From assembly GCA_029891345.1 (NCBI GenBank), contig CM057002.1:21996795-22060794 (forward strand): a stretch of DNA of 64,000 bases, written 5' to 3'. How positions within the stretch are numbered: position 1 is the first letter of the stretch; every line of letters begins with the position of its first letter. Under the pieces are notes generated by a model. It was not told the DNA's origin and ran no database searches. It saw only the letters and a program-made list of their open reading frames with translations. The stretch comes from Dryococelus australis (lineage: Eukaryota > Arthropoda > Insecta > Phasmatodea > Phasmatidae). Position numbers and translations under genes: made by a program. Positions 24,903 through 37,792 of the stretch are shown here, piece after piece.

Positions 24903-26030
24903 CTAATATAAATACTGTTTATAATGAGAACCGAACTACTTGGAATCTCTGAATTGTAATTTTACTTACTGCAACCGAAAAAAAAAAAAAAACATTATTT
25001 CTTGTCATGTTTGCAAAAATCTGGAGCCGAATAATGTATTGCTTCTGTGCTACGATACGAAATTGGCGGACACAGATTTAAAAAATAACCACAATAACTA
25101 TTTATAATAAATATACTTTTTTAAATTTTACTGTAACTGATGTGTATGCATTCAATATGTTAAAAAAAAAAAAAAACACGTATACCGCATACTTGCACAA
25201 CAGATTGCCATAAATTGAATAAACAACCTTATGAATAGATATGCATTTTCTTTTCTATTAAAATTTTTAAATTAATTCAATAAAAACTTTATTGCTTTAA
25301 GAAACTTGTAAATAAAGTATTATTAGCGTAGGTGTTGAAGTAAAATTAGAACCGTTAATCTAGTTTATTGACGTCTGTTTACTATATTTATAATAAGTTT
25401 ACGATTTTCGAGCATAATCTAAAAAAAAAAAATTCAATGTTCTTATCTGATATTAGGGAATAGTTTAGGACATGAATTCAGAGTCGGTCAATGTTGGTGA
25501 CCGGACATTGTATGGTTACCAAGTCCACCAAAACGTTAAAAATAATCTACCAACACTGCCAACTGACGTCAGATTAGTTGCAATCTTATAACTGGCTAAG
25601 AATAACACACAAGAATTAAGTTTATTGTTAATCGATTTCGCGCGAGTCTTCTGATGATGTGAAATGTTCTACCGTGATGTCCTGTGCTTTGTGCCTTTGT
25701 TTGTTTTTTTTATTGTGAACTCTCTATTAAGGACTTGGCACAATCACAGACTAAAGATGAAGTATACCGCTTATTCGTCTTCTGCGCATGTACCCAACAC
25801 TGACCTGCCCCAAAGGAACACAACTGGCAGTCATATGGTCAACAACGCGCTCTAAATCCGAATCAGTGAATAAACGTTCGCTGAACGTCAGCTGATATGC
25901 TACAGCTGACCGACGAATCAAGCAAATTAACTGGGAAGAAGTTATTTATAGGAGTGGAATTCTCGACGCTCAGTGGGAAGCACAACTAAATCAGTGTAAT
26001 TCAGCCACTGTATTAATTAAATTAACACTG
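24903..26030. other. No gene seen
   Basis: AT-rich with several A runs. A few CACTCTAAAT-like words near 25846 (GCTCTAAATCCGAATCAGTG) may be a relic end of that element. Confidence 0.4.
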
Positions 26031-26146
26031 GCGTGGGTCTCGCCACTTTATTCATGCTTCGGTCAAGCAAAACTGAACAATTATAGAGAAAATTAATATG
26101 TAACCAATCTGCTAATTTTTATTCTCAGATGCATTTTAAAAAATTG
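26031..26146 (-). mobile_element. MITE family 1 fragment, left
   Basis: GGGTCTCGCCACTTTATTCATG to ATGCATTTTAAAA matches the middle of family 1. The rest of this copy resumes near 26800, so about 650 bp seems inserted. Confidence 0.6.
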
Positions 26147-26174
26147 ATTTTGGCTGTGTTGGAGACACTGCCGT

Positions 26175-26790
26175 TGTTTTGCGTGAATACGTGTACGTTG
26201 ACGCGCTCGGACGCCTTGACGTTTTTTCACGTTCCCGGCACCGCTTCACTCGATCATATGGGGTTTTATGGGTATCACTGTGTTGATTTTGAGATGCTCT
26301 TTCCAGCCGTATACGATTTCTGTATTTTGACTTGACTTTTTGTGGAGTATAGGCTGAAATTGTGTTAAGTTTTCTTAATTTCTTACATTAAACGCATACA
26401 ATTTCACCATAACTACGCCACACAAATGTTTTTATTAACGCAATCTATTGATCTTGACGAGAGCTGTCGATTGAAACTCAAACGAGCGTCGTAGCTTCTC
26501 CTAGTCAAAAGTTATACCATGATGAATTTATGAGACGCCGCGAAACGAACTCGGGAAGCCCCGCCCCCCCCCCTCCTCACATCGTATAATGCTTCGGAGT
26601 CATCAATAAACGTAACATATTTTTGAATCTTTAGCAATCGAGTGGTGTGATTGAATTTTGAATGTAGAAGATAGAGTCGGAGTTGCAATGCCAAACTGTA
26701 TCCCCCGATTTTGTTATCATCGGATTTTCTGGATTGCCTCCCACTATGGTCGCAAATTTAAAGACGTATTCACGTCAGAAAACCAGACAG
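26175..26790. mobile_element. Possible insertion with GTGAATACGT ends
   Basis: Sits where a family 1 MITE is interrupted. The left GTTTTGCGTGAATACGT and right ACGTATTCACGTCAGAAAAC are inverted and alike. No coding recognised; exact ends unknown. Confidence 0.4.
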
Positions 26791-26799
26791 CGAATAATT

Positions 26800-26974
26800 T
26801 GAGTTATCACGAGTAGTTACCTAACACTTTTAATTCGACGTTACTACAAGGAACTACATTCCCTCCATCGTTACCAACCTTACCGAGCGCATGTCCCCGA
26901 GTGGGCCCGTTCAAATACATGCAGGCTGGAGCAGTAACGTTTTTCAATGGTTAATTCCAAAAGTGCTCACTTTA
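26800..26974 (-). mobile_element. MITE family 1 fragment, right, broken by a Harbinger-like MITE
   Basis: GAGTAGTTACCTAACACTTT to AAAAGTGCTCACTTTA matches family 1. Its final bases (ATCGTGAACAGCCTA) appear at 27571-27586 after the nested element. Confidence 0.75.
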
Positions 26975-27568
26975 AGCTTGCTCACAATAGTGCGATGCGT
27001 TGCGATGAGCGGTAACCAATCAGGATGAAGCAGATTCCGTCGCAGCGCGAGTGCGTTGTGCGAAATTCTCGAGTTGCGATTGTCGGCGTCAGTCTGCGAC
27101 GGAGAAGAAGAAGAAGAAGAAGAAAAGTTTTTTTTTTTTTTATTTGAAAACGACGATCGCGTTTACGCCGACGTTTTCGTATTTGTATTTTTTATTATTG
27201 CTGCGTGGATGTGCAAAATAGGAGACAAGGCTTCCTATAGACATGGACAATGTCATAAAATTCGTTTATTAACATCAAAATAATTATCCTTCTCCTTCGT
27301 CTTATTGTGTCTCGTTCCCGCTAGTTTCCGTCACACATCGCGTTCGTACTACCCTGTTTTTAACTTCTACCACTTAAAACATACAGTTTCAACTTTTTAC
27401 GCGTGTCTTTTGTTACATTCGTGAGGTCCGAAAATGTCATTTCCACCCTTAAACTAGATAGCAGCACCGCCTCAGACGGCGTCCGTCGGCGACAGATCAT
27501 CGCTCAGTCGTGAAACAGCGAGAATAGCTCGTCGCAGCCCAACGCACCGCGCTATCGTGGAACCAGCT
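26975..27568. mobile_element. PIF/Harbinger-like MITE nested in a family 1 MITE
   Basis: Ends AGCTTGCTCACAATAGTGCG and GCGCTATCGTGGAACCAGCT are inverted repeats resembling those of 17618-18159 (AGCTGG, CACAATA). Flanks are TTA and TGA, an imperfect three-base duplication. Complete family 1 copies read CACTTTATCGTGAACAGCC across this point. The interior holds a GAA microsatellite and a T run, no gene. Confidence 0.72.
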
Positions 27569-27988
27569 TGATCGTGAACAGCCTATTCGTGTCCGCGCGT
27601 TGTACATCAGGCGCGGGGAGCTTGCTGCAGTGCTGTGAGAGGCCGGCGACCAGCAGTCGTGTCAGCGGAGGACCCGAGTGATCTGAGCGGTAGGCGACGG
27701 GAAACCACGGAGACAGCAGGTCAGGTACCTCGTACCTGGCGACAAGACACCAGCGCCGGTGCTAATGTGTCTTGTAGAGGGTTCGTTGGAGGAGGGGGAG
27801 TGGTGGCGAAGCAGGAAGCGAGGGGTTGGTTTAACAGGCGCCGCTTCACTCAGCCGCGTCTCTAGCGCTAGACACAACAGAAACCTTGCATTCTCCAACC
27901 TTCCTCTCTCCACTCCAAATACGGCTGGCACGTCGGCCGACTGATATCCGATCATACCACGTTCCCGACCAGGTTACGCCTGAAGAAG

Positions 27989-27994
27989 CTCTCT

Positions 27995-28053
<59 letters not shown>
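27989..28053. repeat. (CT)n(TA)n microsatellite
   Basis: CT repeats passing into TA repeats. Confidence 0.95.
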
Positions 28054-28056
<3 letters not shown>

Positions 28057-28241
28057 ATCGGGACCTTCAACATAAGAGCCGATATTTTGCACAAATACGG
28101 CTTAAAATCTCGTTAATTTTTTAAGGGCTTATACCTCCCTTAATATTCGGTTTAGTTATAAAGTGTCACATATGTTTTCCTTTTACTTTTTCATGAAGAT
28201 TCACTTCCCGAAGAGTTTGTCGGTGTAATTGAGAATCAACC

Positions 28242-28247
28242 TGTGTG

Positions 28248-28280
<33 letters not shown>
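28242..28280. repeat. (TG)n(TA)n microsatellite
   Basis: Short TG tract followed by TA repeats. Confidence 0.9.
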
Positions 28281-28344
28281 CCCAAGAGGACTAAAAATAG
28301 CTGCCCGTTCAAGAACACAAGATACGAGTGAGTGAGTGACGAGA

Positions 28345-28568
28345 TTTGGACGGCTCTTTACATCGAGGTCTTGAGAGCCGCTGAGTGTTATTTAAGAGCC
28401 GGAATAAAAGGGCAGGGGAAACGGGATGTTCCCGAGAAATCCCGCCGATCAACGGCATCGTCCAGCACGATTCCCACATGCGAAAATCCGGAATGACCCG
28501 GCCGGGGATTAAACCCAGATGGCCTTGGTGGGAGGCGATCGGGCTAACCGCTCAGCCACCGTGGCACC
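28345..28568 (-). mobile_element. tRNA-derived SINE, reverse
   Basis: Read on the minus strand: head GGTGCCACGGTGGCTGAGCG, then GGAATCGTGCTGGACGATGC and TTCTCGGGAACATC. Confidence 0.82.
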
Positions 28569-28571
28569 CAC

Positions 28572-28790
28572 AAGAAGCGAGGGAGCGATACGGGCGACAC
28601 TAACACGCACCCCTTAGCGCCCCATCGCTCCTACGTGCAAGGCATGCAGTGTTTCCGTCATGGTCCTGTGCTGTGTAAATTAGATCTGTGACAGTGGAAC
28701 TTTATTACACGCGATGAAAGCCCACAGATTAAACTACCCATACGAAGTCGTACTTTTCTCTTGCCGCTTAAGGAAGCTGTGAATGTAAGC
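28572..28790 (+). repeat. Dispersed repeat, copy 1
   Basis: Reverse complement of about 58372-58582, sharing GCGAGGGAGC, GGGCGACACTAACACGC, CATCGCTCCTACG, TTACACGCGATGAAAGCCCA. Family unknown. Confidence 0.7.
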
Positions 28791-30034
28791 TTAAAGAATT
28801 GCTATATTAACCATTTTCATAATTATTTTCCTCCGCGAATACACTTAATATTATAAAAGAAAAACCATAGGGGTATTGATAAATACTTTTTTGATTTCAT
28901 GGCAAATAGTCTTATTTTTAGAACATTTATTCACCGAAATATGCGTATTCGAGCGAACAACTATTTCATAGAAAATTTTTCAGTAGATACTCCTCTTTAA
29001 GAGCGCTGTCCGCTAAAAAATTATTACCTATTTGACTGTAAGAAATACCATTCAACTTGCAGACATTACTTACACGTAGGCTACTATTTCCTACGAGAAT
29101 TTTAATGGACTGTGTCCACTGTTGAAAATAACCCTAAGAACATAACAAAACAGGAAACCGGACATATCCCGGAAAATATGTAACAAATAACTAGGGACTA
29201 TAGGGACTATAATGGACCCTATCAGTCAATTGAACATAAAGTGACAAACAAACTGAGCAAGAAAATTGGTGAACAAAACCCACAATGAACACGACGACAA
29301 ACTGCAATAACGAATCGAGTGTAAACGAAAACTCATATGAAAAATAATTTAATGATACTATGACAATACAACGAACAAAAATGTGTGAAAAAAAATTTTT
29401 CCCCTGTCGAGGTTTACGGGAAATATTCAAAATATTAGTAAACGCGACAAAAATAAAAGGCAGAGAAATTAAAAACCGCCATACTAAAAATTATAAAGTC
29501 GAAGGACCCACTAAGGCGATGGTAATGGAACATGACTTCACCAGAAGACACAACGGGATACAATATCGAATACTCGATACAGATAACGTAGGCACAAGAC
29601 TTCGCGCAGCTTCTGTGCTTGGGATCTGTCCTTTTTCCCCCAGGCGAGACACTGGATGCATCGCACAATCGCAGTAAACTGCGGAAGACTGGAAATAACA
29701 TTAATGGAAAACAATAGCGACTGAAAGGTAATATATTAATTCATCTACAAAATCGCATTACTTCGAGTAATTTAGAATGTATCATAAATCATCCCAATGC
29801 GTGATTTTAAAGATTTTTTTTTAAAGTAACTGATGATATCTTACTTAAATGTGAGGTATCTTATTTCGGTAAAGCCGAAAGAAAGAGTGGGTCTTATAAC
29901 GTAGGCTTGTTAGTTTATCAGGTGAAATAAACACCCATTATTAAGGCAGGATAATGGTGTCCATCAGATGAAAATTTCACAGTGAGGCCGAACTAACTAA
30001 TTGAACATACTGTTAACCGTTAGGCGTTTTAGTT

Positions 30035-30035
<1 letters not shown>
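28791..30035. other. No gene seen
   Basis: Open frames at 29191-29701 on both strands lack recognisable motifs and splice context. Confidence 0.35.
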
Positions 30036-30125
<90 letters not shown>

Positions 30126-30142
30126 TGTGTGTGTGTGTGTGT
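30036..30142. repeat. (TA)n(TG)n microsatellite
   Basis: About 42 TA units, then TG units. Confidence 0.95.
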
Positions 30143-31237
30143 TTAATTCTGGCACAATAGAAGTTACAAAGTTTTCACAACAGGAGTTTTTTACGCTGTT
30201 AATTTTAAAATAAAAATTTTCCAAAGTCATTTTACTTTCTTGTAAATTGGAAATAAGAATAACGAAGTTTCAATATAAAAAAAAAAGTGAAAAAGGTTGA
30301 ATTTAAGATTTCTTCGACAATTAACAAACACAGGCAAAACTATTGTATGCTTTTTTAATACCTTTAATGCGTCTACACACTATTGTTAAGATTAGCGTAA
30401 TATTTTTGATTACTTATTGTGTTTTGGTACTAAATTAAATGCGTACGTATTTGAATTTCCCGCGGCAGTTCGTTTTCGTCATCAATGTTTCTGTTACGTT
30501 AATGATTTGCTTTTTTTTTTTTTTTCTAATCGAAGGTCTTGCAGCAAGAAGGGGTTAGCTCTACTTTTGGGGCGTTTTAAGTGCTCTACATTTGGAGCTG
30601 ACACCAACGCGGCATTGGGGCGAGAAAGGGGGAGCCAACTTCTTCTTACTCCAATGTACAATTGTAGTGTGAAATGCTTATTTTGAGTTGTTAACTTGTA
30701 TAAAATTTAGCGTCTCTTTCCTCGTATATGAGTAACACAACATAAAATAATTTACACTTGATACAAATGATTGTACAACACGTGTGTGGCCTGAAGCAGC
30801 ATGGAGTATGTTTATATTTTTACTTATAAACATTTTGCAACCAAATTTAGTAGTTTTACAATCTTATTTAGCCCTAAATATGGTGATTTTGCAAATTGAA
30901 ATCTTTGTTTGGGGCAAGAAGGGGTTCGCTGCAAAATTCAAACTTGCTCCTGCTTCACAGAATACGTATTTTTTTTATTATATTGGCGGCGAACCATGAG
31001 AAGATGCATGGACTATAAGGGAAAAAAATACTTTTGACAAAACTTTAACATTTAATTTTTAAAGCTTTTTTTTTCTTTTGCGATAGTTCCAAACATGAAG
31101 ATAACTCTTTCTTGCTGCAAGCCTCTCATATTGCTCTGTCAAAAAAAACTGTGCAGCAAAACATATTTTATATTATGGAAGATATACTACTTATGAAGTC
31201 TGCAGACTGAGCAGCTCCTTGCCAATAAAATACTCTA
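30143..31237. other. No gene seen
   Basis: AT-rich. GCAAGAAGGGGTT occurs twice (near 30544 and 30914), meaning unknown. Confidence 0.35.
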
Positions 31238-31476
31238 TAGACTATTCACGGTAAAGTGAGCACTTTTTAAGGCCCTCACAACGGGTATTAACCACTAATA
31301 AATATATCTTATTGCAGCCTTAGGCATCAACTTTTGAGAGTGGTGAAATGTACACACTGTTTTTATAGGTCACATTGCAATGTTTACATTAAAAAGCAGC
31401 AGGAAGATAGAAATTGGGTGAAAGCAAAAATTTAGAAGGGCCTTAAAAAGTGCTCACTTTACTGTGAACAGTCTAT
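31238..31476. mobile_element. MITE family 2 copy
   Basis: TIRs TAGACTATTCACGGTAAAGT and CACTTTACTGTGAACAGTCT; core as in 2029-2267. TA flanks. Confidence 0.85.
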
Positions 31477-31557
31477 AAAATAACACACCCCACACCGTTA
31501 AACTTGTCAACATCTCTTACAAGTAGGTACTACATCCTTGCATACATGATCATGTAT

Positions 31558-32104
31558 ATAGGCTGTTTGTGGTTTCATCACCCTTTTGGAATCAAAGTTT
31601 GAAAAATCACCCCATGTTTGACGTTCTTTGTTGTTTCCTGTAAATTTGTCATGCATCACAAGCGTTTTATACTCGTTTCATTTTAATTTTATTTATATTT
31701 CATTTGTATATGTAGATATGAAAAGATTCGCGTTATTATTTAAAGACAGACGAGACTTCAAACACTTGTGTTTTGTATTGCCATTTGTCATTTGACAACA
31801 GTTTGTTTGGACACGCCCAGGATGGCTTTGGACCAATAGGAAACCACTAACGAGAGGCTGGCCCAATCACGTCCAATCAAGTCGTAAGGGAAAATGTGCC
31901 CTCGCTGCAGCAGAAGCCAATAAAGAAGTGCAAAATTAGGCGTGCCTAGTAAGAAATAGTTCTCATGCAGAATTAGGTGCGTTGTCCTTTCGGGTGTAAT
32001 TTTCTAGAGTTGGTTAAGCTTTGTTTGCACGAGGCGGAGGAATATCATGAAAGAATATCTTTATCAGGGCTTTAGAAAATTCGGAAGTAACCCGTGAATT
32101 GACT
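31558..32104 (-). mobile_element. MITE family 3 copy, with extra internal DNA
   Basis: Ends TAGGCTGTTTGTGGTTTCAT and AAGTAACCCGTGAATTGACT; GCACGAGGCGGAGGAATATC near 32030. About 120 bp longer than other copies, with extra sequence around 31720-31900. Confidence 0.75.
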
Positions 32105-32310
32105 ACAGCTTTCTTTAACGTTCAGTTAAATGGCAACGTTTTAAGTCATATTTCTTTGGTTTCCCTACACTTAAAAATGCCGATTTGTGACATCACGAAC
32201 ACTAGTTTTTCCAGACCCATTCCAAAGAAATTAGTTGCGGAATTTCAATTAAACAGGCTGTGACGTTTTTCCGTGAAGCTAGGCCAGACATTAGAAGAAG
32301 AAAAAACGTT

Positions 32311-32735
32311 TAAAGGCTGCTCGCAATAAAGTGAGCACATTCGAAATCAACCTTTAAAAAAAAGTCACTGTCCTTGCCTGCGTATATTTCAACGTGTGCA
32401 CTGAGTGGCATTCACCCAGTAAAGTTTTTAACGATAGCCGGAACGTAATTCCATATCTAAACGTTGAACAGAAGGTGTCAAGTAACCATTTGTGGGAACT
32501 TAAGTTATTTCTTTCGCTTTCTGTTTTATTTTAATGCATCGAAGTGTAAAAATTAGCAGATCAGTAAAATATTTACTGTTCTAATAATTTCACAGTTTCA
32601 CCTGACCAACAGATGAATAAAGTGATGAGGCCTATGGCCATGCTAATTTTACACAGGGCGGAAAAACGCAATGTTTACACGAGTAGATCTTAAGCAGAGC
32701 TTTCAAAAGTGCTCACTTTACCGTGAACAGTCTAT
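32311..32735 (+). mobile_element. MITE family 1 copy, forward
   Basis: Ends TAAAGGCTGCTCGCAATAAA and CTTTACCGTGAACAGTCTATA, with the family's internal order intact. Confidence 0.82.
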
Positions 32736-33203
32736 ACCGACAAGTATGCAGTAATGCGAGTAGAGTGCGTACCATTGCACCACCTCGATCGGATTGAGCA
32801 TCCGAAATAAATATTCTGGTGCAACGCCTCCGACCGGTTTCGCTGATTCAGTGCTGTTTTGAATAATTCAGGTTTAGAGAGAGGTAAGTAAAATGTTGGA
32901 TGGAGTGCCCAATAAGGGCACAGAAGTAGGTGTGTAGCTGGCGGAATACTAACACTCAATGTAAAATCATTAATTTGGAATATTATAAACGTAATGTGTG
33001 GTCATAATTGTGTTAGCCTGTTCTCCGTCAGTATATGTCGGTATCGAATACAGAGGTGAATGCAGTTTGGTTGTTAACTGTAGCTTAAGAATATGTAAAG
33101 GGGGCAAAATTGTCACGAGTTTCCGTTGAAAATTGTAAACTACCATGCGAATTGTGGGCTTAAGCCTAGTTTCCACCGTGTATATTTGTGGGATAAGGGT
33201 TTA

Positions 33204-33520
33204 TAGGCTGTTCACAGTAAAATGAACACTTGTGAAAGCCCTGCTTAAGATCTACTGTATACACGTTGTGTATTATTCCGCCTTATGTAAAATTAACATA
33301 GCCACGGGCCTCAGCACTTTATTCAAGCGTCGGACAAGTGAAACTGGGAAATTGACATGTTTTATTTGACGTTAAGATATGGAACTACTTTTCATCCATC
33401 GTTACCAACTTGACTGCGCGCATGCCACTTAGTGCGCCCGTTAAAATATACACAGGTAGGGCAGTGACTTTTTTCTAAGGTTGACTTCAAAAGTGCTCAC
33501 TTCATAGTGAGCGACCTTTA
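33204..33520 (-). mobile_element. MITE family 1 copy, internally deleted
   Basis: Left TIR TAGGCTGTTCACAGTAAAAT, right end TTCATAGTGAGCGACCTTTA. About 100 bp seen in other copies is missing around 33350. Confidence 0.8.
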
Positions 33521-34634
33521 TCAAGTCATAATTACGGGACAGGAAATTCCCGTTACTCCAGCGAAGTGTAAATGCAGTCCCCTCGCCGATAAAAATTACT
33601 TCGTGGTTGCCACAAAATCTTTTGTTGGTATTCACAAAGTTAATTTTTTTTTTGTGAAAAGAATTTTTTTTTTTTTTTAACACAAGATAATCTTTTAGGG
33701 GCTACAAAAGTTTAGTGGTGATATCTAAAAAAATCTTGTATTAACCACAATTTAAGTTTTGCAGGTTTGATATATTACAGTATATGATATTTGTACTCGA
33801 CACTTTATATATCTTAAGCGGTTGCTTGCTGCTAAGTGAGTATCTAGTTTCACCACAGGACAAAAAAATAACACGTGATTCTGTCTTTAGATACTTGTTA
33901 GTTTGTTATTTTTGTCGTAGTTCTCATGGACGTGCTTTTAATAAATTGCGGTGCTACAGTTGCAGTAGTTTCTGAAATGTAGGGGTTCGCTGACGAAGGT
34001 CACAGTTTTTAAAAATTATACGCCAGACCCTTTTAACTGGGAGAAGGGTTAATTTTTAAAATAATAATTTTATTTATTATAAAATTGTATATTCAACGAG
34101 TTAAAAAATAAAAAGGAATTTCATAGACACCTTTATTATAATATTTCTATACACGATTTTTTATTTTATCAATAATAATTCCCGTGTTAATTAACTACAA
34201 AAAAAGAGTGTCCATCACATATAATTTTCTTTAAAAATACGATAATAATAATAATAATAACATTTATAAATAGGGTTTATTTTGTAAAAGACAATCCATT
34301 TGTAGGCCTACATGTGGAAGCATTTAAGTTCACCTGTTTGTCGGTGTCTAGCGGCGGTGGGGTTGATGTTTGCTGTTCGGGGCGCCACTGAAGGCCGCCC
34401 CGGCACTGGAACAGGAAGTGGCGTCTAGAGACTCCCGCCACACGCAGCACGGTAAAACACTCGCCTCGCAACCCCCTCCCCCCCCCCCCACACACACCAC
34501 GACTAACCCTCCAACATTCCCAGACACTCGACTCTCATTGCTTTCAAAGTGCCGCCCCGCTGACTGCCTCCTAACTAGACCGCGTGCTCCCCCCCTCCCT
34601 CCCCCATCATGCGGCGGCGAACTCAGCCTTGGAG
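33521..34634. other. No gene seen
   Basis: Homopolymer T/A runs at 33640-33680 and an ATA repeat near 34243-34260; C-rich patch 34470-34495. Confidence 0.35.
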
Positions 34635-34862
34635 GGGGCCACGATGGTGTAGCGGTCAGACTACTCGCCTCCCACCTAGCTGAACTGGGTTCGGTTCCCG
34701 CCGGGGTCACTCCCGGGCGTCCGCACGTGGGGAATCGTGCCGGACGATGCCGCTGGTCGGCGGGCTTTCTCGGGGGTCTCCCGCTTCCTCCGATCCTTGA
34801 AGTCCTGCGCTGCTCCATACTCAGTTCACTTCGCCCGCATCGGCTCTCGAAGACCTCCATGT
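34635..34862 (+). mobile_element. tRNA-derived SINE
   Basis: Head GGGGCCACGATGGTGTAGCG, GGTTCGGTTCCCGCC, then AATCGTGCCGGACGATGCCG. The 191-197 residue open frames on both strands here arise from its GC richness and are not genes. Confidence 0.85.
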
Positions 34863-35029
34863 TAAGAGACGCCCCTATCTCCACACTCTCGATCCGCTCA
34901 TGTAACCTCGTCAATAAACCTGTGCTATACTCGCTTTTCATTTAGAAACGCAACATATGTCGCTCTCGTAAGTTAGGCTACTCAAAATCCACGGCTACAT
35001 TTCACCACACAGTGCTTTACGGGACCATA

Positions 35030-37275
35030 GAGGAAATTTGCCTATATTGGGCCAGTTTTCAAAATTCTCATTTTTATGTACATATAAATAAATTTATGTA
35101 TAATGACATACGAGCATTATGAGCAGTGTGTATTTCGGTAACAAGACATCAGAGTTATAAAATTATACATAAAGGTACAGGAATAAATCATTATGTTGGA
35201 TCCTGCCCTTGGTCCAATTTAGGGAACTGGTTGCTTAAATTGGATCACCGGTCTCCATAATTGGACCACTTAATTGATGAACTACCTGAAGTATTTAGGA
35301 GATACTTCAGTGTACTAAGTTATATTTTTAACATCACACTGCCCACATAAATAAGTTTTCACAGCCTTACTAACAACTGCGCATTTAGAATCCACCCAAG
35401 ACCTACACTTAATGCACTGTAATCATATCTTCAATGCTTTCTTCTTCGTACAAACTGCAGAACCATCTACTTTCATCTTCAATTATTTTTTTCCTTCGCT
35501 CCTTTTAGATGTTCAGAAGCACCCACTAGGTTCAATGGACACATATTTTTTTGTGTCTTGTTTTCACTGATGAGGCTATTCTTGTATGGGCTGGATGTTA
35601 ATTTAGTTGCAGCCCCTGCTCTTCTTCTCTTCAGTTTCCTAGGTTGGACAAACGGGCCAGGCGATATTTTCCCCCAGTGTAACTTTTAGAACCTCTCTTT
35701 TCTCTGGGGTCGTGTTGTTAGGGGTGAGTGCAATTTGCATCTGCTACGGAATTAATCACCTCTAGGCGAATAAGTGGCTGGATTATTTTCTGCCTCAATG
35801 TTTTATTTTAAATATCAAAAGCAGCAGAATGTTGGTCAGTGAAAAGTGTACGTTCGACCGGCAATACTCCCGATTTCTTAAAACTATTAGCAGCTGTTGA
35901 AATGACAACCGCTCGTTCATATGCTTCTCCCAGCAGCCCGGTGATTTGAAACCTGGCGACGGTGGACCCAGGATGTGTTCTCAGCCACTTCTGCTCAGCT
36001 TGATCATAGTAGGTCTGACGTGATTTTATGGACGCTATATCAAGTCGTTGCATTCGATGCGTAGTACCTGAAGGAAGTTCCGAAAAAAAAAATGACACCA
36101 TTGTCTCGAGCGTGTAGTACGGCTTCCAAATTATTGCTATGCGTACCGTGTCCATCGAGCAGTAGTAACACTCTATTGTCGCTGATTGGATGGGCAGTCT
36201 TGATGAAGTGCTATAGCCACCTACAGAAAATTTCACAGATAATGTATGCTGAATCAGATATCCCAGTAAGACTTGCCAGTGGTGCCCCTAGACCTACTTG
36301 GTTTGTCATTTTCAGTCTTTAGGAAATTAACATTTGTGGAATGTAGTGTCCAGTAACAATGACACGACAAATCATTGTAGTGTTGACTCTTCGCTCACCC
36401 CTTACAAATTTCTCCAATCTATTTTCTTCCTTTATGCCCTACAATTTTTGCGACTTTTTCTGTGCTGTAAGGGAATCCGCTCTCAAATACGTTACAAATT
36501 CTGGTAGCATCAAAGTCATTAACAACGCAAATTCGTTCCAAAATGTCAAAAAATGCACCTACGCGCTCTCTGCTGAAACCATTCACTCGTGCTGTCGATG
36601 TTGATTCTGGCTGCCGTAACGACAATTCCGGACACCGTTTCGTGAAGGGGTGGAACCACTTCTTACCTGCCATTTTCGTCGTGTTGTATGCTGTTTCTTT
36701 CTGCACCATCATCTATAATATTTGTGATAGTTAATCCAAACACCATGTCTCCAAATCTCAAAATATGTTGTGCGAGTTGGTTCTCTATTTCTTCTGATAA
36801 AACTGTTTGCCTTCCTATCTGCTACATTACTCCATTTGAACTTTTATTTCTGTTTTTTTTGCGTGTCGCTTTAGAGTAGCCTTAGGAACATTGTACATCC
36901 GAGCACATTCATTCAAACCATGATCACCATTTAAGTATGCAGAAATAGCCATGCTCAGTTCATCTGAACTCCTTTCCACGTGAAGTCATCCTGAGACAAA
37001 GAAACTCCCCTATGTTATAAGTAACACTCATTTTACATAACATTCTGACTGGAAATAATGACAACTGACTGAAATAAAAATCAGTTGTTAATATAAAGAG
37101 CCAGGACTTTTTGAATTAATATAGGTCTACTGCCCCTCAACTCCTCCTCGACACCAATTAGGCTTTAAAACCAAAACTACGTCAAAGAGAAAGAAAAACT
37201 GTACAACGCGTTTCCTTAATTGAACCAGTCCACTTTAGGCAATTAGAAGTGGTTCAAGTTAGGAAACTCCGCCAT
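35030..37275 (-). mobile_element. Pogo/Tigger-like transposon, minus strand, broken
   Basis: Minus-strand pieces in order: 36712 down to about 36419 (AGKKWFHPFTKRCPELSLRQ, then VNGFSRERVGAFFDILE, and NVFESGF) and 36236 down to 35808 (LLLLDGHGTHS read in another frame; then LDIASIKSRQTYYDQAEQKW). This is the CENP-B-like and DDE layout of pogo transposases, needing at least one frameshift. The first catalytic motif, normally NVDESG, reads NVFESG, so the Asp is lost. The ends are uncertain: GGAAATTTGCCTATATTGGG on the left and the reverse of GGTTCAAGTTAGGAAACTCC on the right are only partly alike. Confidence 0.68.
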
Positions 37276-37792
37276 GTTTAAAGGTTGGTTCGCTGAACAA
37301 AAACTGTAGAAACTATTTTCACTTGTTAGTATATATTTAAAAGAAAGGCGACTATTTCACTGCTCACAATGGGACGGCGGCGTTACTTGAGGTAGTGGTT
37401 CACAGTTTTGCCGGCAGATGCCACCTATTTACACAAACTCGCGAGATACAGCTGTGGTCGAATTTAAACGCCGGCCTAATAAAGGCCACTTTCCCGCCTA
37501 CATAATGCAGCTGCCGACAGTGTCACACAGTGAATATTATGATATTCCTGATATTTCTAAATCGCGATCTGAGCGAGTTCGTCACTATCAGAATATCACC
37601 TATGCCGTCCACATCAGATTACTGTATAGCCCGTATCTACGCATTGCTCAGAGGGCCGATTCAAGTCATCATCCTGCAGAAAAAAATCCAAATTCTTGCA
37701 AATCAATTCTAAGTTATGAAGTCATGTATGACCAGGAGGCATGTTACAACTTGATAGTTTTGAGGAACGTTACAGAAACCATCATTATTTTA

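Noticed and set aside
26129-26335. 68-residue plus-strand open frame
   Set aside because: Begins in MITE sequence and continues into an insert; no motif or splice support.
34348-34945. Overlapping 191 and 197 residue open frames on both strands
   Set aside because: They cover a GC-rich SINE and a C-rich patch; Pro/Arg-rich on one strand and Gly/Arg-rich on the other, with no family motif.
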